Below are positions 16,735 to 24,999 of a stretch of DNA of 35,073 nt, piece by piece. The DNA is from an uncultured Verrucomicrobiales bacterium (lineage in GTDB: Bacteria; Verrucomicrobiota; Verrucomicrobiia; Verrucomicrobiales; Akkermansiaceae). The notes under the pieces were generated by a model. It had not been told where the DNA came from. It worked only from the letters and a program-made list of their open reading frames with translations, and ran no database searches. Position 1 is the first letter of the stretch. Each line of letters opens with the position of its first letter. The DNA lies in contig CAJQKQ010000061.1 of NCBI GenBank assembly GCA_905478925.1, positions 1 through 35,073 on the forward strand, given 5' to 3'. A program made the translations under genes and the position numbers.

Positions 16735-19289
16735 ATAATTTCACACCAAGAGCACAGCAGGTATTGGCGTTGGCCCGCAAGGAGGCAGACCGCTTCAACC
16801 ACGCATACGTTGGCACGGAGCACCTTCTCCTAGGCCTGATCAAACTCGGACAGGGCGTTGCCGTAAACGTCCTGGAACGCATGGGACTGGAACTCGAAAC
16901 CGTCCGCATGGAGGTCGAAAAGGAGGTCGGCTCCGGGCCGCCGCAGAAGACCGCCGGAAACATCCCCTACACCCCGCGGGTGAAGAAGGTTCTCGCGCTT
17001 GCGAACAAGGAAGCCAAGGCGCTCAACCACTCCTATGTCGGCACCGAGCATCTGCTTCTCGGCCTGCTCAGGGAAGGGGAGGGTGTCGCCGCCCGGGTGC
17101 TCAAGCGCCTCGATGTGGACATCCAGCGCACGCGCAACGAGATCCTCGCGGAGATCGATCCCAATTTCTCGCCGGATGACATCGATGACGACGATGACGA
17201 CGACGACGATGATGATCTCGGCGTTTTCGATGAGGACGGCGGGCAGCCTGTCGAGAGTGGCGGCGACCCTGGTGAGGGGAAAACCAAGACTCCTGCGCTC
17301 AAAGCTTTTGGCAGGGATCTTACGAAGCTGGCCAAGGATGGAATGCTTGATCCTGTGATCGGGCGCGAAGACGAAATCGAACGGGTGATCCAGATCCTTT
17401 GCCGCCGCACCAAGAATAATCCAGTGCTTATCGGTGAGGCCGGTGTCGGTAAAACAGCGATCGTAGAAGGTCTCGCGCAGGAGATTGTCACCGGCAATGT
17501 GCCGGAACTGCTCCGCGACAAGAAAGTCATTACGCTTGATCTCGCGCTGATGGTCGCCGGGACGAAATACCGCGGCCAGTTTGAGGAGCGGATCAAGGCG
17601 GTGATGGATGAGATCCGCAAGGTGAAGAACGTCATCCTTTTCATCGACGAACTTCACACGATCGTGGGAGCGGGATCCGCCGAGGGGGCGATGGACGCCT
17701 CCAACATCATCAAGCCCGCACTCAGCCGTTCGGAACTTCAGTGCGTCGGAGCAACCACGCTCAACGAATTCCGCAAACATATCGAGAAGGACTCAGCACT
17801 GGAGCGGCGTTTCCAGCAGGTCAAGGTGGACGAGCCTTCCGTTGAGGATGCGATCCTGATCCTCCAGGGGCTTCAGGAAAAATATGAGAGCCACCACAAG
17901 GCGGCGTTCACCCCGGAGGCGATTGAGGCTTCGGTGAAACTTACATCCCGTTACCTCACGGCACGTTACCTTCCCGACAAGGCGATCGACGTCCTTGACG
18001 AGGCCGGCGCCCGTGCGCGCATCGGCACGATGACCCGCCCGCCGATGATCAAGGAAGCGGAGGTTAGCATCGACGAGATCAACAAGGAGAAGGTTGCCGC
18101 AATCGCGGAGCAGGATTTCGAGAAAGCCGCCGCATTGCGCGACGACGAGAAAAACGCCAAGAAGGAACTCGAAGAGACCCTCAAGGAATGGCGCGCCTCA
18201 ACCGAGGAGAAGATCGTGGTCGTCGATGACGAGGATATCATGGCGGTTGTTTCGAAATGGACCGGAGTTCCCCTCCAGCGCATGGAGCGGAAAGAGAAGG
18301 AAAAACTCCTTAAAATGGAGGAAGAACTCAAGGGACGTGTCATCGGTCAGAACGAGGCGGTGACTGCGATTTCCAAGGCACTTCGCCGCTCGCGTGCCGA
18401 TCTCAAGGATCCGAAGCGGCCGATCGGTTCGTTCCTTTTCCTCGGCCCAACCGGCGTTGGAAAAACCTACCTTGCCCGTAATCTTGCGGAGTTTATGTTC
18501 GGGGATGCCGAGGCGCTGATCCAGATCGACATGTCCGAGTACATGGAGAAATTCACCGCCAGCAGGCTGATCGGTTCGCCTCCGGGCTACGTCGGTTACG
18601 AGGAGGGCGGCCAGCTTTCCGAGGCGGTTCGCCGTCGGCCTTACTCGGTTGTTCTTTTCGATGAGGTCGAGAAAGCCCATCCGGACGTGATGAACCTGCT
18701 GCTCCAGATCCTGGAGGACGGCACGGTCACCGACTCGCTCGGAAGGAAAATCGATTTCCGAAATACGATCATCATCATGACCTCGAATGTCGGGGCCTCC
18801 ACGATCAAGCGCCAGACATCGCTCGGTTTCGGCGCGATGAACGCCGACGAATCCGATTTCGAAGGGATGAAGGAGAAGATCATGGAGGAGACCAAACGCT
18901 ACTTCAAACCGGAGTTCCTGAACCGTTTGGACGATCTCGTGGTGTTCCACATGCTCGAGAAAGTAGATCTCAACAAGATCGTCGATCTGGAGGTTTCCAA
19001 GCTGGTCGCCCGACTCAAGGAAAAGGATATCGACCTGACCCTCGCGGCGGATGCCAGGGAGTTGCTGGCCGAAAAAGGCTTCGATCCGAACTACGGCGCG
19101 CGTCCGATGCGCCGTGCAGTGGAACGCTATCTGGAAGATCCACTCGCAGAGGCGCTACTACGTGGCACGGTGAAGACCGGCGATATGGTGTGCGTCACCC
19201 GCAAGGAAGGCACCGAGGATCTCAACTTCGACAGCTCCCGCCCCGACGGCGAGCCTGAGCTCGATGTTGAAACGGTAGGAGCGGAGTGA
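16731..19289 (+). CDS. clpC: ATP-dependent Clp protease ATPase subunit ClpC
   Basis: An 852-aa Hsp100 unfoldase that feeds proteins to ClpP. The N-domain has its two repeats ([13 protein letters not shown] near 25-37 and [13 protein letters not shown] near 100-112). The first ATPase has Walker A GEAGVGKT at 235-242; the second has GPTGVGKT at 572-579. Between them is the ClpC middle domain with a UVR-like motif ([18 protein letters not shown]). The N-domain linker holds a run of 11 aspartates (152-162), an unusual acidic tether. Position directly after mcsAB supports recognition of arginine-phosphorylated clients. ctsR, which heads this operon in Firmicutes, is absent. Confidence 0.96.
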   Translation: MNNFTPRAQQVLALARKEADRFNHAYVGTEHLLLGLIKLGQGVAVNVLERMGLELETVRMEVEKEVGSGPPQKTAGNIPYTPRVKKVLALANKEAKALNHSYVGTEHLLLGLLREGEGVAARVLKRLDVDIQRTRNEILAEIDPNFSPDDIDDDDDDDDDDDLGVFDEDGGQPVESGGDPGEGKTKTPALKAFGRDLTKLAKDGMLDPVIGREDEIERVIQILCRRTKNNPVLIGEAGVGKTAIVEGLAQEIVTGNVPELLRDKKVITLDLALMVAGTKYRGQFEERIKAVMDEIRKVKNVILFIDELHTIVGAGSAEGAMDASNIIKPALSRSELQCVGATTLNEFRKHIEKDSALERRFQQVKVDEPSVEDAILILQGLQEKYESHHKAAFTPEAIEASVKLTSRYLTARYLPDKAIDVLDEAGARARIGTMTRPPMIKEAEVSIDEINKEKVAAIAEQDFEKAAALRDDEKNAKKELEETLKEWRASTEEKIVVVDDEDIMAVVSKWTGVPLQRMERKEKEKLLKMEEELKGRVIGQNEAVTAISKALRRSRADLKDPKRPIGSFLFLGPTGVGKTYLARNLAEFMFGDAEALIQIDMSEYMEKFTASRLIGSPPGYVGYEEGGQLSEAVRRRPYSVVLFDEVEKAHPDVMNLLLQILEDGTVTDSLGRKIDFRNTIIIMTSNVGASTIKRQTSLGFGAMNADESDFEGMKEKIMEETKRYFKPEFLNRLDDLVVFHMLEKVDLNKIVDLEVSKLVARLKEKDIDLTLAADARELLAEKGFDPNYGARPMRRAVERYLEDPLAEALLRGTVKTGDMVCVTRKEGTEDLNFDSSRPDGEPELDVETVGAE

Positions 19290-19295
19290 TTTCCA

Positions 19296-19658
19296 ATGGA
19301 AACCGAAGAGACGAGATTCATCGCGAACGCGGACTATGAGGAGCGGAACACCCGTGCCCTCCATCTGACCGCCGGACAGGAAGTCACCAGCGGCCCCGCC
19401 GACACCACATGGCCCGGCTGGATCTGGGCCAGCGATTCGAGCGGGCGCGGCGGCTACGTTCCGGCTCAGATTCTTGAGCCCCTCGGCGAGGATCGCTGGG
19501 CGGCGATGGAGCCGTTCGACCCAACCGTGCTGAAACTCCAGCGCGCGGATGAAGTCACATCACTCAAACAGATTCACGGCTGGCATTGGTGCAGAAACGG
19601 AAACGGCGATCAAGGCTGGGTAGCAGGATACCTGCTCAAACCCGCAAGGAGGGGCTGA
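19296..19658 (+). CDS. Small SH3-domain protein
   Basis: A 120-aa protein with two SH3-like modules: residues about 5-60 (ADYEERNTRALHLTAGQEV ... GYVPAQILEPL) and about 65-117 (LQRADEVTSLKQIHGWHWC ... GWVAGYLLKP). The pattern of a W-rich strand followed by G-x-V-P/A-x-x-L is typical of variant SH3 domains. No signal peptide, so it is presumably cytoplasmic. It starts 6 bases after clpC and may be the last gene of that operon; a role as adaptor is only a guess. The following 195 bases to the next start hold no gene that I can see. Confidence 0.78.
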   Translation: METEETRFIANADYEERNTRALHLTAGQEVTSGPADTTWPGWIWASDSSGRGGYVPAQILEPLGEDRWAAMEPFDPTVLKLQRADEVTSLKQIHGWHWCRNGNGDQGWVAGYLLKPARRG

Positions 19659-19853
19659 CGCTGGTCTGCCCCGACTTGTCTTCATCCGGAAAGCCGCCCT
19701 CCCACGCGGCACCCAAGCACCAAGCCACAAAACCCCGGGCACGACACTGCCGCCTAAAAGCACGGCTCCCCCCCACTCGCAACTTGGCTGTGGGTGCCAC
19801 GGCGGGTGCCGCAAGTCCTTGCCAAGCGGGGCCGGGGCATCCAAGAATCGCCC

Positions 19854-20750
19854 ATGCCTTCGCTCATAGTTCTCGCAGCCGGAATGGGAAGCCGATACGG
19901 CGGTCTCAAACAGATCGATCCCATGGGTCCGAATGGGGAAACCGTTCTGGATTATTCCGTTTATGACGCCCTCAGGGCGGGTTTCGACAGGGTGATCTTC
20001 GTCATCCGCGAGGATTTCGCTGAAGCTTTTCGGGAAGGAATCGGGGCGCGCTTCGCAGGCCGGATCAAGGTCGATTACGCGTTTCAAAAACTGGATGACC
20101 TCCCCGATCCGTTTTCACCTCCCGAGGGCAGGACAAAGCCGTGGGGCACGACCCATGCGGTGCGTGCGGCGCGCGATCTCATTGACGGTCCATTCGCGGT
20201 GATCAATGCCGACGATTTCTACGGCCGAGACGCGTATATCCGTGCCGCCTCATTCCTTGCGGATGTTTCATCGGACACATGTGCGCTTATCGCATACCCG
20301 CTCGAGAACACCCTTTCGGATCACGGCCAGGTGAATCGCGGAATCTGCGAGGTATCCGCCGAGGGATTGCTGGAAAGCGTGGAGGAATTTGTAAAAATTG
20401 GTAGGGAAGACGATGGAAAGGTGACGGGTGAAGGCTTGGACGGCGTTCGCAGTGAGATTTCCCCCATGGCTCCGGCTTCCATGAATTTCTGGCTATTCCC
20501 CGGGCAATTCGTGGAAGATCTCGAGGGTGAGTTCGTCGATTTCCTTGAGAAACACATTGCGGTGACAGGGGAGTCATACATCCCGACCGTTGTGGACTCC
20601 CTGATCAGCAAGGGCAAAACAAGCTGCCGGGCCATCCCGACCAGCTCTTCGTGGTTCGGCGTAACCTACGCGGATGACAAGGAGCACGTGGTGATGGCGA
20701 TCCGTGATCTGATCGATTCGGGCGAGTACCCGCATTCACTGGAAGGCTGA
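19854..20750 (+). CDS. Sugar-phosphate nucleotidyltransferase-like protein
   Basis: A 298-aa protein from ATG 19854; the frame opens earlier but the upstream part is not protein-like. SLIVLAAGMGSRYGGLKQID is the nucleotide-binding signature of the NTP-transferase family (GxGxR plus later lysine). INADDFYG supplies the metal-binding aspartates. WGTTHAVRAAR is the nucleotide-base region. Such enzymes make NDP-sugars for cell-surface glycans or compatible solutes. The sugar and nucleotide cannot be decided from sequence, and no glycan genes are next to it. Confidence 0.85.
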   Translation: MPSLIVLAAGMGSRYGGLKQIDPMGPNGETVLDYSVYDALRAGFDRVIFVIREDFAEAFREGIGARFAGRIKVDYAFQKLDDLPDPFSPPEGRTKPWGTTHAVRAARDLIDGPFAVINADDFYGRDAYIRAASFLADVSSDTCALIAYPLENTLSDHGQVNRGICEVSAEGLLESVEEFVKIGREDDGKVTGEGLDGVRSEISPMAPASMNFWLFPGQFVEDLEGEFVDFLEKHIAVTGESYIPTVVDSLISKGKTSCRAIPTSSSWFGVTYADDKEHVVMAIRDLIDSGEYPHSLEG

Positions 20751-20753
20751 ACC

Positions 20754-20834
20754 TGGAACGCACGACACTCCAGTCGCGCAGTTCACTTCTATGGATCGGT
20801 GGGTAGCCTTGCGCGACTGGAGTCGTGCGCTCCA
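20754..20834. repeat. Long inverted repeat behind the nucleotidyltransferase gene
   Basis: Arms 20754-20780 and 20810-20834 are near-perfect inverted copies: the first contains CGCACGACACTCCAGTCGCG and the second CGCGACTGGAGTCGTGCG. They surround a 29-base loop and begin four bases after the stop codon. There is no T-run, so it is either a dispersed palindromic repeat or a 3'-end stabilising hairpin. Confidence 0.65.
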
Positions 20835-20845
20835 CTGCTGGGAAA

Positions 20846-20891
20846 TCCTAAAAGCAATAGGGCGTGGATGGGTTTGATCCCATCCACGCCC
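20846..20891 (-). terminator. Intrinsic terminator of a minus-strand transcript
   Basis: A perfect 13-bp stem pairs 20860-20872 (GGGCGTGGATGGG) with 20879-20891 around a 6-base loop. On the minus strand it is followed by TATTGCTTTTAGGATTT. On the plus strand the hairpin is followed by GGTGGTTGC, which is not a U-tract, so the signal points leftwards. No minus-strand gene lies upstream until 21387, which implies an RNA gene or a long 3' region of the Nudix gene. Confidence 0.65.
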
Positions 20892-21050
20892 GGTGGTTGC
20901 ACATTCCCCCCAAAGATTCCCGCAATCTGAAGGCGAAGCCTACTTCCCCCCGGAGATAGGTTCGCTGCGTCAGGCTTGCAGGAAATGGAAATGTTGCATC
21001 CCAGAAACTTAACCGAGGTTGAATTTCCGGAATACGACAACACAATTATT
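20848..21050 (-). ncRNA. Candidate structured small RNA
   Basis: The stretch on the minus strand ahead of the terminator folds into nested helices in a rod. 20987-20994 pairs with 20901-20908 (ACATTTCC/GGGAATGT), 20976-20982 with 20919-20925 (CCTGCAA/TTGCGGG) and 20952-20960 with 20939-20947 (CCTATCTCC/GGAAGTAGG, one mismatch, GGGG loop). A TAAAAT hexamer at 21056-21061 could be the -10 of its promoter. A 200-base rod-like transcript with its own terminator would fit a 6S-like RNA, but I do not recognise a diagnostic motif and do not name it. There is no plausible protein here on either strand. Confidence 0.42.
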
Positions 21051-21106
21051 TCAAAATTTTAACCCGATCAAGCGTAAAACTCTAACTTTTTTTTGAAAGC
21101 GTGGGG

Positions 21107-21299
21107 CAGGGCGATCAAATCGGGGAGGAGAACTGCGATAAAAGGCAAAAAAAGCACAAGAATGGATCGCCTTTGCGGACGTTGCTTGGTCGGTTTCCCC
21201 TTTCCGTTTCCCTGGCTTGATCGCCCTGGGGGTGAGGCCTTGAAGAGGTTCGTGTACAAACCAAGGGCGCCGGATCCCTTGAATTTCCGGCGCCCTTGG
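21107..21299. other. Structured intergenic segment with two strong inverted repeats
   Basis: 21107-21118 (CAGGGCGATCAA) pairs perfectly with 21217-21228, enclosing 98 bases that contain further short complements (GGGGA 21122-21126 with TCCCC 21196-21200; AAAGGC 21138-21143 with GCCTTT 21170-21175). A separate perfect 14-bp hairpin pairs 21261-21274 with 21286-21299. Neither is followed by a clear U-tract. It could be a second structured RNA, a leader or a small palindromic element; frames through it are not protein-like. Confidence 0.4.
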
Positions 21300-21386
21300 G
21301 CCCTTTGGGGGGCTATGTGCTATCCCTTACACGTCGTGAGATTACCCCGGATTTTCTCCAATGCAATTACGTGATCGCGTTAAAAT

Positions 21387-21869
21387 TCAGGGATCGAAGA
21401 CCGGATCGAGGCTGATTCCAAAAAAATCGGCCATCACGGAACGGTAAACCTCGTGTTTGAAGAGGGGCAGCCAGTCGAGATCGAACTCATCCGGAACGAT
21501 CCAGCGGTAGGCGCCGAACTCCTGCGGAGTCTGGTTGACGTCGATGGGCGGTGCAGTTGGCTTCAGTTTGCAAAGGAAGTAGGTCTGTTCCTGGCCGTGG
21601 TTGCCGTGCTTTCTGATTTTCTTAGCTCGCACATCCGGCGGATAGAGATACCGGTATCCGTCGCGCTGATCGATGATCTCATAGTGGCTCTTGCCGATCC
21701 CGATTTCTTCCTGAACTTCGCGGAAGAGTGCTTCCTGCATACTTTCCCCGGCATCCACCCCACCTTGGGGAAATTGCCAAGCACCCGGCACGCCAGTGCG
21801 TTCGCAGATGAGTAGGTTGCCATCGGCGTTCACCATGAGCGCTGCAACGTTCGGGCGGTATCGAACCAT
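21387..21869 (-). CDS. rppH: RppH-like Nudix hydrolase (RNA pyrophosphohydrolase/Ap4A hydrolase)
   Basis: A 160-aa Nudix protein starting MVRYRPNVAALMVN. The Nudix box is complete: GGVDAGESMQEALFREVQEE followed by IG, with the metal-binding glutamates in REVQEE. WQFPQGGVD and the later QEFGAYRWIVPDE stretch match the RppH/IalA group, which removes pyrophosphate from mRNA 5' ends or cleaves diadenosine polyphosphates. It is divergent from the secreted-protein gene at 21971. Behind its 3' end is the 636-base gene-free region. Confidence 0.9.
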   Translation of the reverse strand: MVRYRPNVAALMVNADGNLLICERTGVPGAWQFPQGGVDAGESMQEALFREVQEEIGIGKSHYEIIDQRDGYRYLYPPDVRAKKIRKHGNHGQEQTYFLCKLKPTAPPIDVNQTPQEFGAYRWIVPDEFDLDWLPLFKHEVYRSVMADFFGISLDPVFDP

Positions 21870-21877
21870 TCCCTATA

Positions 21878-21924
21878 ATGCTACGGAAGCGAAGCAGTGG
21901 CAATAATTAACTTTTCCGTAGCAT
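21878..21924. promoter_or_regulatory. Inverted repeat between divergent genes
   Basis: Perfect 11-base inverted repeats ATGCTACGGAA (21878-21888) and TTCCGTAGCAT (21914-21924) flank a 25-base AT-rich middle. A consensus TATAAT reads on the plus strand at 21874-21879. The element fills the space between the Nudix start (21869) and the secreted protein start (21971), so it may be an operator or a leader hairpin. Confidence 0.45.
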
Positions 21925-21970
21925 ATTGGACGCTGGCCAAAAGAGCAGGCCGCTCGTAGCATCATTCACC

Positions 21971-22519
21971 ATGCATAAACCAGCAAGCTTCCTAATCTGG
22001 CTCCTGATTTTTTCCGTATCCGCCTTTGGGCAGAACACCGGCGGCAACAACTCGAACAATCCAAACAAGCAAGACGAGAACGAGCCGAGCGACAAAGAGG
22101 GGCGGAGGGGTTACTGGGAGGCAAATCTTGCGGGAGGCAACTATCTCGTTGCACTTGGCAGGATCTCCTCGGTCAGCCGACACAATTACGTCCTCGACGG
22201 TGCCGTAATCGTCGAGGAGGTGACGGTGGACACGACGGGGCAGGCACTGGCCAGGTTCTACTTCATCACTCCGATCACAGCCGGCGGACCCGGGGCTGCG
22301 GCGTCGCAGGTTGCCGAGAGAGCGCGTGCACTCGTGGATGGTGCGGCGAGAAGGGCGGGCAGCAACGTGCAGGATATGGTTGTGAAGAAATATCCTCTGA
22401 CAACGCATTCCAAATCGATCGAATATCGGCTGCTATCGCAAGCACAGCTGAACACCCTTTACCAGAGCGTCAAGACGGCCTGGGTGACCGGAAAGGGACG
22501 CGTCTTCACGAGTCGCTAG
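21971..22519 (+). CDS. Secreted protein of unknown function
   Basis: The ATG at 21971 starts a clear signal peptide (MHKPASFLIWLLIFSVSAFG, cleavage near FGQ) and gives 182 residues. The 15 in-frame codons upstream lack signal features. A low-complexity Asn/Gly/Glu-rich linker (about 21-45) precedes a domain with YLVALGRISSVSRHNYVLDG and VDTTGQALARFYFITPI, probably beta-rich. I know no family for it. It ends 55 bases before the rsmA start. Confidence 0.72.
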   Translation: MHKPASFLIWLLIFSVSAFGQNTGGNNSNNPNKQDENEPSDKEGRRGYWEANLAGGNYLVALGRISSVSRHNYVLDGAVIVEEVTVDTTGQALARFYFITPITAGGPGAAASQVAERARALVDGAARRAGSNVQDMVVKKYPLTTHSKSIEYRLLSQAQLNTLYQSVKTAWVTGKGRVFTSR

Positions 22520-22574
22520 AGTTGGGAGATTTCCGCACTCGTCAAGCGCATGCGGGGCAGTGAGGATGCCGCCC

Positions 22575-23924
22575 ATGACAGGACAGGAAATACGTGATGC
22601 GCTGGATCGCGCGAGGGTGCTGCCGAGCAAACAGCTCGGACAGAATTTCCTAACCGATCCGAATATGGCGCGGTGGATCGTTTCCCAACTGGAAATTTCG
22701 GAAGGGGACACTGTGGTTGAAGTTGGTCCGGGTACCGGTTCGCTCACGGAGCATGTCCTCGGCAAGGCGAAGCGGGTGATCCTGGTCGAGTTCGACGGTC
22801 GGCTCGCCGGGGCGTTGAAAGAGCGCTTCGCCGACCGCGACGATGTGGAGGTGCACCACGCCGACGGCGCGAAGTTCGACCGCCGCATCCTCTTCAAGCA
22901 CGGTCCAGTGAAGTTTCTTGGGAATCTCCCGTATTCATCCGGAGGGGCGATCATGAAAAACCTTCTCTGCCGGCCGCATCCGTTTTGCCGTGCGGTGATC
23001 ATGTTGCAAAAGGAGGTGATCGATCGGCTCGGGGCTCAGCCCGGCGGCAAGAATTACGGGATACTCAGCTTGCGGATGCAGGTGAACTGGGAGATCAAAT
23101 CCCTTCGCGTGGTGCCGCCCGATGCCTTTTTCCCGAAGCCATCCATCGACTCCTCCGTCGCCGTCCTCACTCCGCGCGATGAAAGCGGAGAAACCCCGTT
23201 TGATGCGCTGCTGTTCGACGAGCTTGTTCGGCGAGGCTTTGCGCAGCGCAGAAAGCAGCTCCGCAAACAACTTCCCGATACGCTGCCATGGGAAGATGTC
23301 ACCGGTGCAATGGGGCTTTCCCCGACTGTTCGGGGCGAAGAACTGGATCTCGGGAAATGGATCGCCCTCGCGCGCATCTACGATACCCATCCACTCAAGG
23401 ACAAGCCGCAGAGGGACAATGAGGTCTTCGATGTTGTGGATGAAAACGATATTCCGACCGGCACCGCCACCCGTTCCGAGGTGCATGCAAAGGGTCTCAT
23501 CCATCGTGCCGTGCATGTCTTTGTCCTCAACCGAAACGGCGATCTTTACCTGCAGAAACGCTCACTCATCAAGGATATGAACCCCGGTGTCTGGGACTCC
23601 AGCGTCTCCGGGCATCTCGATGCAGGAGAGGGCTACGCCGATGCGGCAGTTCGTGAAATGGGCGAGGAGCTGGGTATAACTGACTTGTCAGCGGAAGATC
23701 TGGAACATGTCGTCGTGGTTGAGCCATCCGAGAATACGGGATGGGAACACGTCCACCTATTTGTAACCCGCCATCGTGGGGGCATCACTTACCCAGCGGC
23801 GGAGATCGATTCGGTCATGCCATTTCCGATTGATGAGATCCAGAAGTGGGCCGCGGCCAGCCCGGGTGATTTTTCACCGGCTTTTCTTGTGATGTTTTCC
23901 TCATGGTTGGAAAAGCAGGGTTGA
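22575..23924 (+). CDS. rsmA: RsmA/KsgA 16S rRNA dimethyladenosine transferase fused to a Nudix domain
   Basis: A 449-aa two-domain protein. I chose ATG 22575 because GAGG at 22562-22565 lies nine bases upstream; GTG 22560 and ATG 22566 are also in frame. Residues 1-272 are KsgA/RsmA, which dimethylates two adjacent adenines near the 3' end of 16S rRNA: LGQNFLTDP (21-29), the SAM loop VEVGPGTGSL (48-57) and the catalytic NLPY (117-120). From about 282 a second enzyme begins: EVFDVVDENDIPTG, then a Nudix box with Gly346, Glu352, Arg360-Glu361 and Glu364-Glu365. This half resembles YfcD/IPP-isomerase-like Nudix proteins. There is no stop or frameshift between the halves, so the fusion is real in this sequence. 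The Nudix substrate is unknown. Confidence 0.93.
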   Translation: MTGQEIRDALDRARVLPSKQLGQNFLTDPNMARWIVSQLEISEGDTVVEVGPGTGSLTEHVLGKAKRVILVEFDGRLAGALKERFADRDDVEVHHADGAKFDRRILFKHGPVKFLGNLPYSSGGAIMKNLLCRPHPFCRAVIMLQKEVIDRLGAQPGGKNYGILSLRMQVNWEIKSLRVVPPDAFFPKPSIDSSVAVLTPRDESGETPFDALLFDELVRRGFAQRRKQLRKQLPDTLPWEDVTGAMGLSPTVRGEELDLGKWIALARIYDTHPLKDKPQRDNEVFDVVDENDIPTGTATRSEVHAKGLIHRAVHVFVLNRNGDLYLQKRSLIKDMNPGVWDSSVSGHLDAGEGYADAAVREMGEELGITDLSAEDLEHVVVVEPSENTGWEHVHLFVTRHRGGITYPAAEIDSVMPFPIDEIQKWAAASPGDFSPAFLVMFSSWLEKQG

Positions 23925-23929
23925 GCGCC

Positions 23930-24844
23930 TCACTGCAGCAGCAGTCCATCGAGCATACGCAGGACGACGCGGATCGAGATCCCGAGCGATTCGGCGGAAA
24001 TGATCGATTCGTTGTCACCGGTGGTATGCCACCATGCCTTGCGGGAAAAATCCCCGATGATATCCAGAGTCGGAATACCAACCAGATTCAAGGGGAGATG
24101 ATCGTCCATGATTGGGGTGGGTGCGGTGCCAAAGTGCCCGGCAACGTCTTCTTCCTTTGCTGCGGAAAACATTCTTTCCGCGAGATCTTTCGGTGAGTCC
24201 GAAGGGATGCGGATCGAAAGGTTTTCGTGGCCGATCATGTCCAGCAGGATGCCAAAGCCCGGCTTGTCGTCGCTGCCGCGCCATTGGTTCGCGTAATGGC
24301 GGCTGCCGTAGAGGCCGTCGAGGGTGGTCATATCTTTTGCGAAAGCCTCTTCCCCATCGAAGAGCACAAGCTCCAGTTGCTCTGCCTGCTCTGGCTTATC
24401 CCGTGCCAGCAGTTTGCCGATCACGGCGACCGCAGCGCAGGCGGAGGCCGCATCATCGGCACCCAGAAATGTCCGGTCATTGAAGGTCTTCGAGTCAAGA
24501 TGCGCGCAGAGTAGGCCCTTGACCTTCTTTTTCCAGGGATCGCCCTCTCTTGCGAAACGGGCATGGAGATTGGCAAATTTCACCTTGCCGACGGGCGTGT
24601 CTCGCTCGAATTCCTGGAGCACCACCACCCATCCTGCGGATTTGAGTTCCTTGGCCATGAGTGCACGCGCTGTATCCAAGCCCTCACTGCCCGGCGGGCG
24701 CGAGCCGATGGCGAGTATCTCCCCTGTCAGGGCATGAGCCTCGAATCCGAGCAATCTCCCAACATTGCCGGTAGGTCTCAGGAACCAGAACGCTGCCACT
24801 GTCGCGACCAGCAGCAGGCTGCTGAGAATCCACTTCGTTTTCAT
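23930..24844 (-). CDS. Animal-type glutaminyl-peptide cyclotransferase (M28-fold)
   Basis: A 304-aa protein with an N-terminal membrane anchor or uncleaved signal (residues 5-22) from ATG 24844. It aligns by motif with mammalian QPCT, which cyclises N-terminal Gln/Glu to pyroglutamate: AHLDSKTF (114-121), GADDAASACA (128-137), LFDGEEAF (161-168), DGLYGSRH (176-183), LLDMIG (200-205), MDDHLPL (246-252) and WWHTTGDN (271-278). By that comparison the zinc ligands are Asp131, Glu166 and His273, and the catalytic acids Glu165, Asp202 and Asp247/248. An M28 aminopeptidase is the alternative, but the WHT and DDH blocks favour the cyclase. It is convergent with rsmA (5-base gap). Confidence 0.85.
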   Translation of the reverse strand: MKTKWILSSLLLVATVAAFWFLRPTGNVGRLLGFEAHALTGEILAIGSRPPGSEGLDTARALMAKELKSAGWVVVLQEFERDTPVGKVKFANLHARFAREGDPWKKKVKGLLCAHLDSKTFNDRTFLGADDAASACAAVAVIGKLLARDKPEQAEQLELVLFDGEEAFAKDMTTLDGLYGSRHYANQWRGSDDKPGFGILLDMIGHENLSIRIPSDSPKDLAERMFSAAKEEDVAGHFGTAPTPIMDDHLPLNLVGIPTLDIIGDFSRKAWWHTTGDNESIISAESLGISIRVVLRMLDGLLLQ

Positions 24845-24999
24845 CAGGCAGACATTGCACCTGAGCCGACTCCAATGACAAGTAAGGATGACGGGCATTT
24901 ATCTGAATCGTCCGGATTTTGGAGGAATGAAAGGATCCCGTCTCGTCACCCGATTCATTTCAAAATCTCGATTCGCTCTTTCTGTTTTGCGGAGTGGTA

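Noticed and set aside
20789..21045. Small minus-strand frames of 65-84 codons in the 20751-21386 gap
   Set aside because: They run through the terminator hairpin and paired helices and end in the inverted repeat; an RNA reading explains the sequence better.
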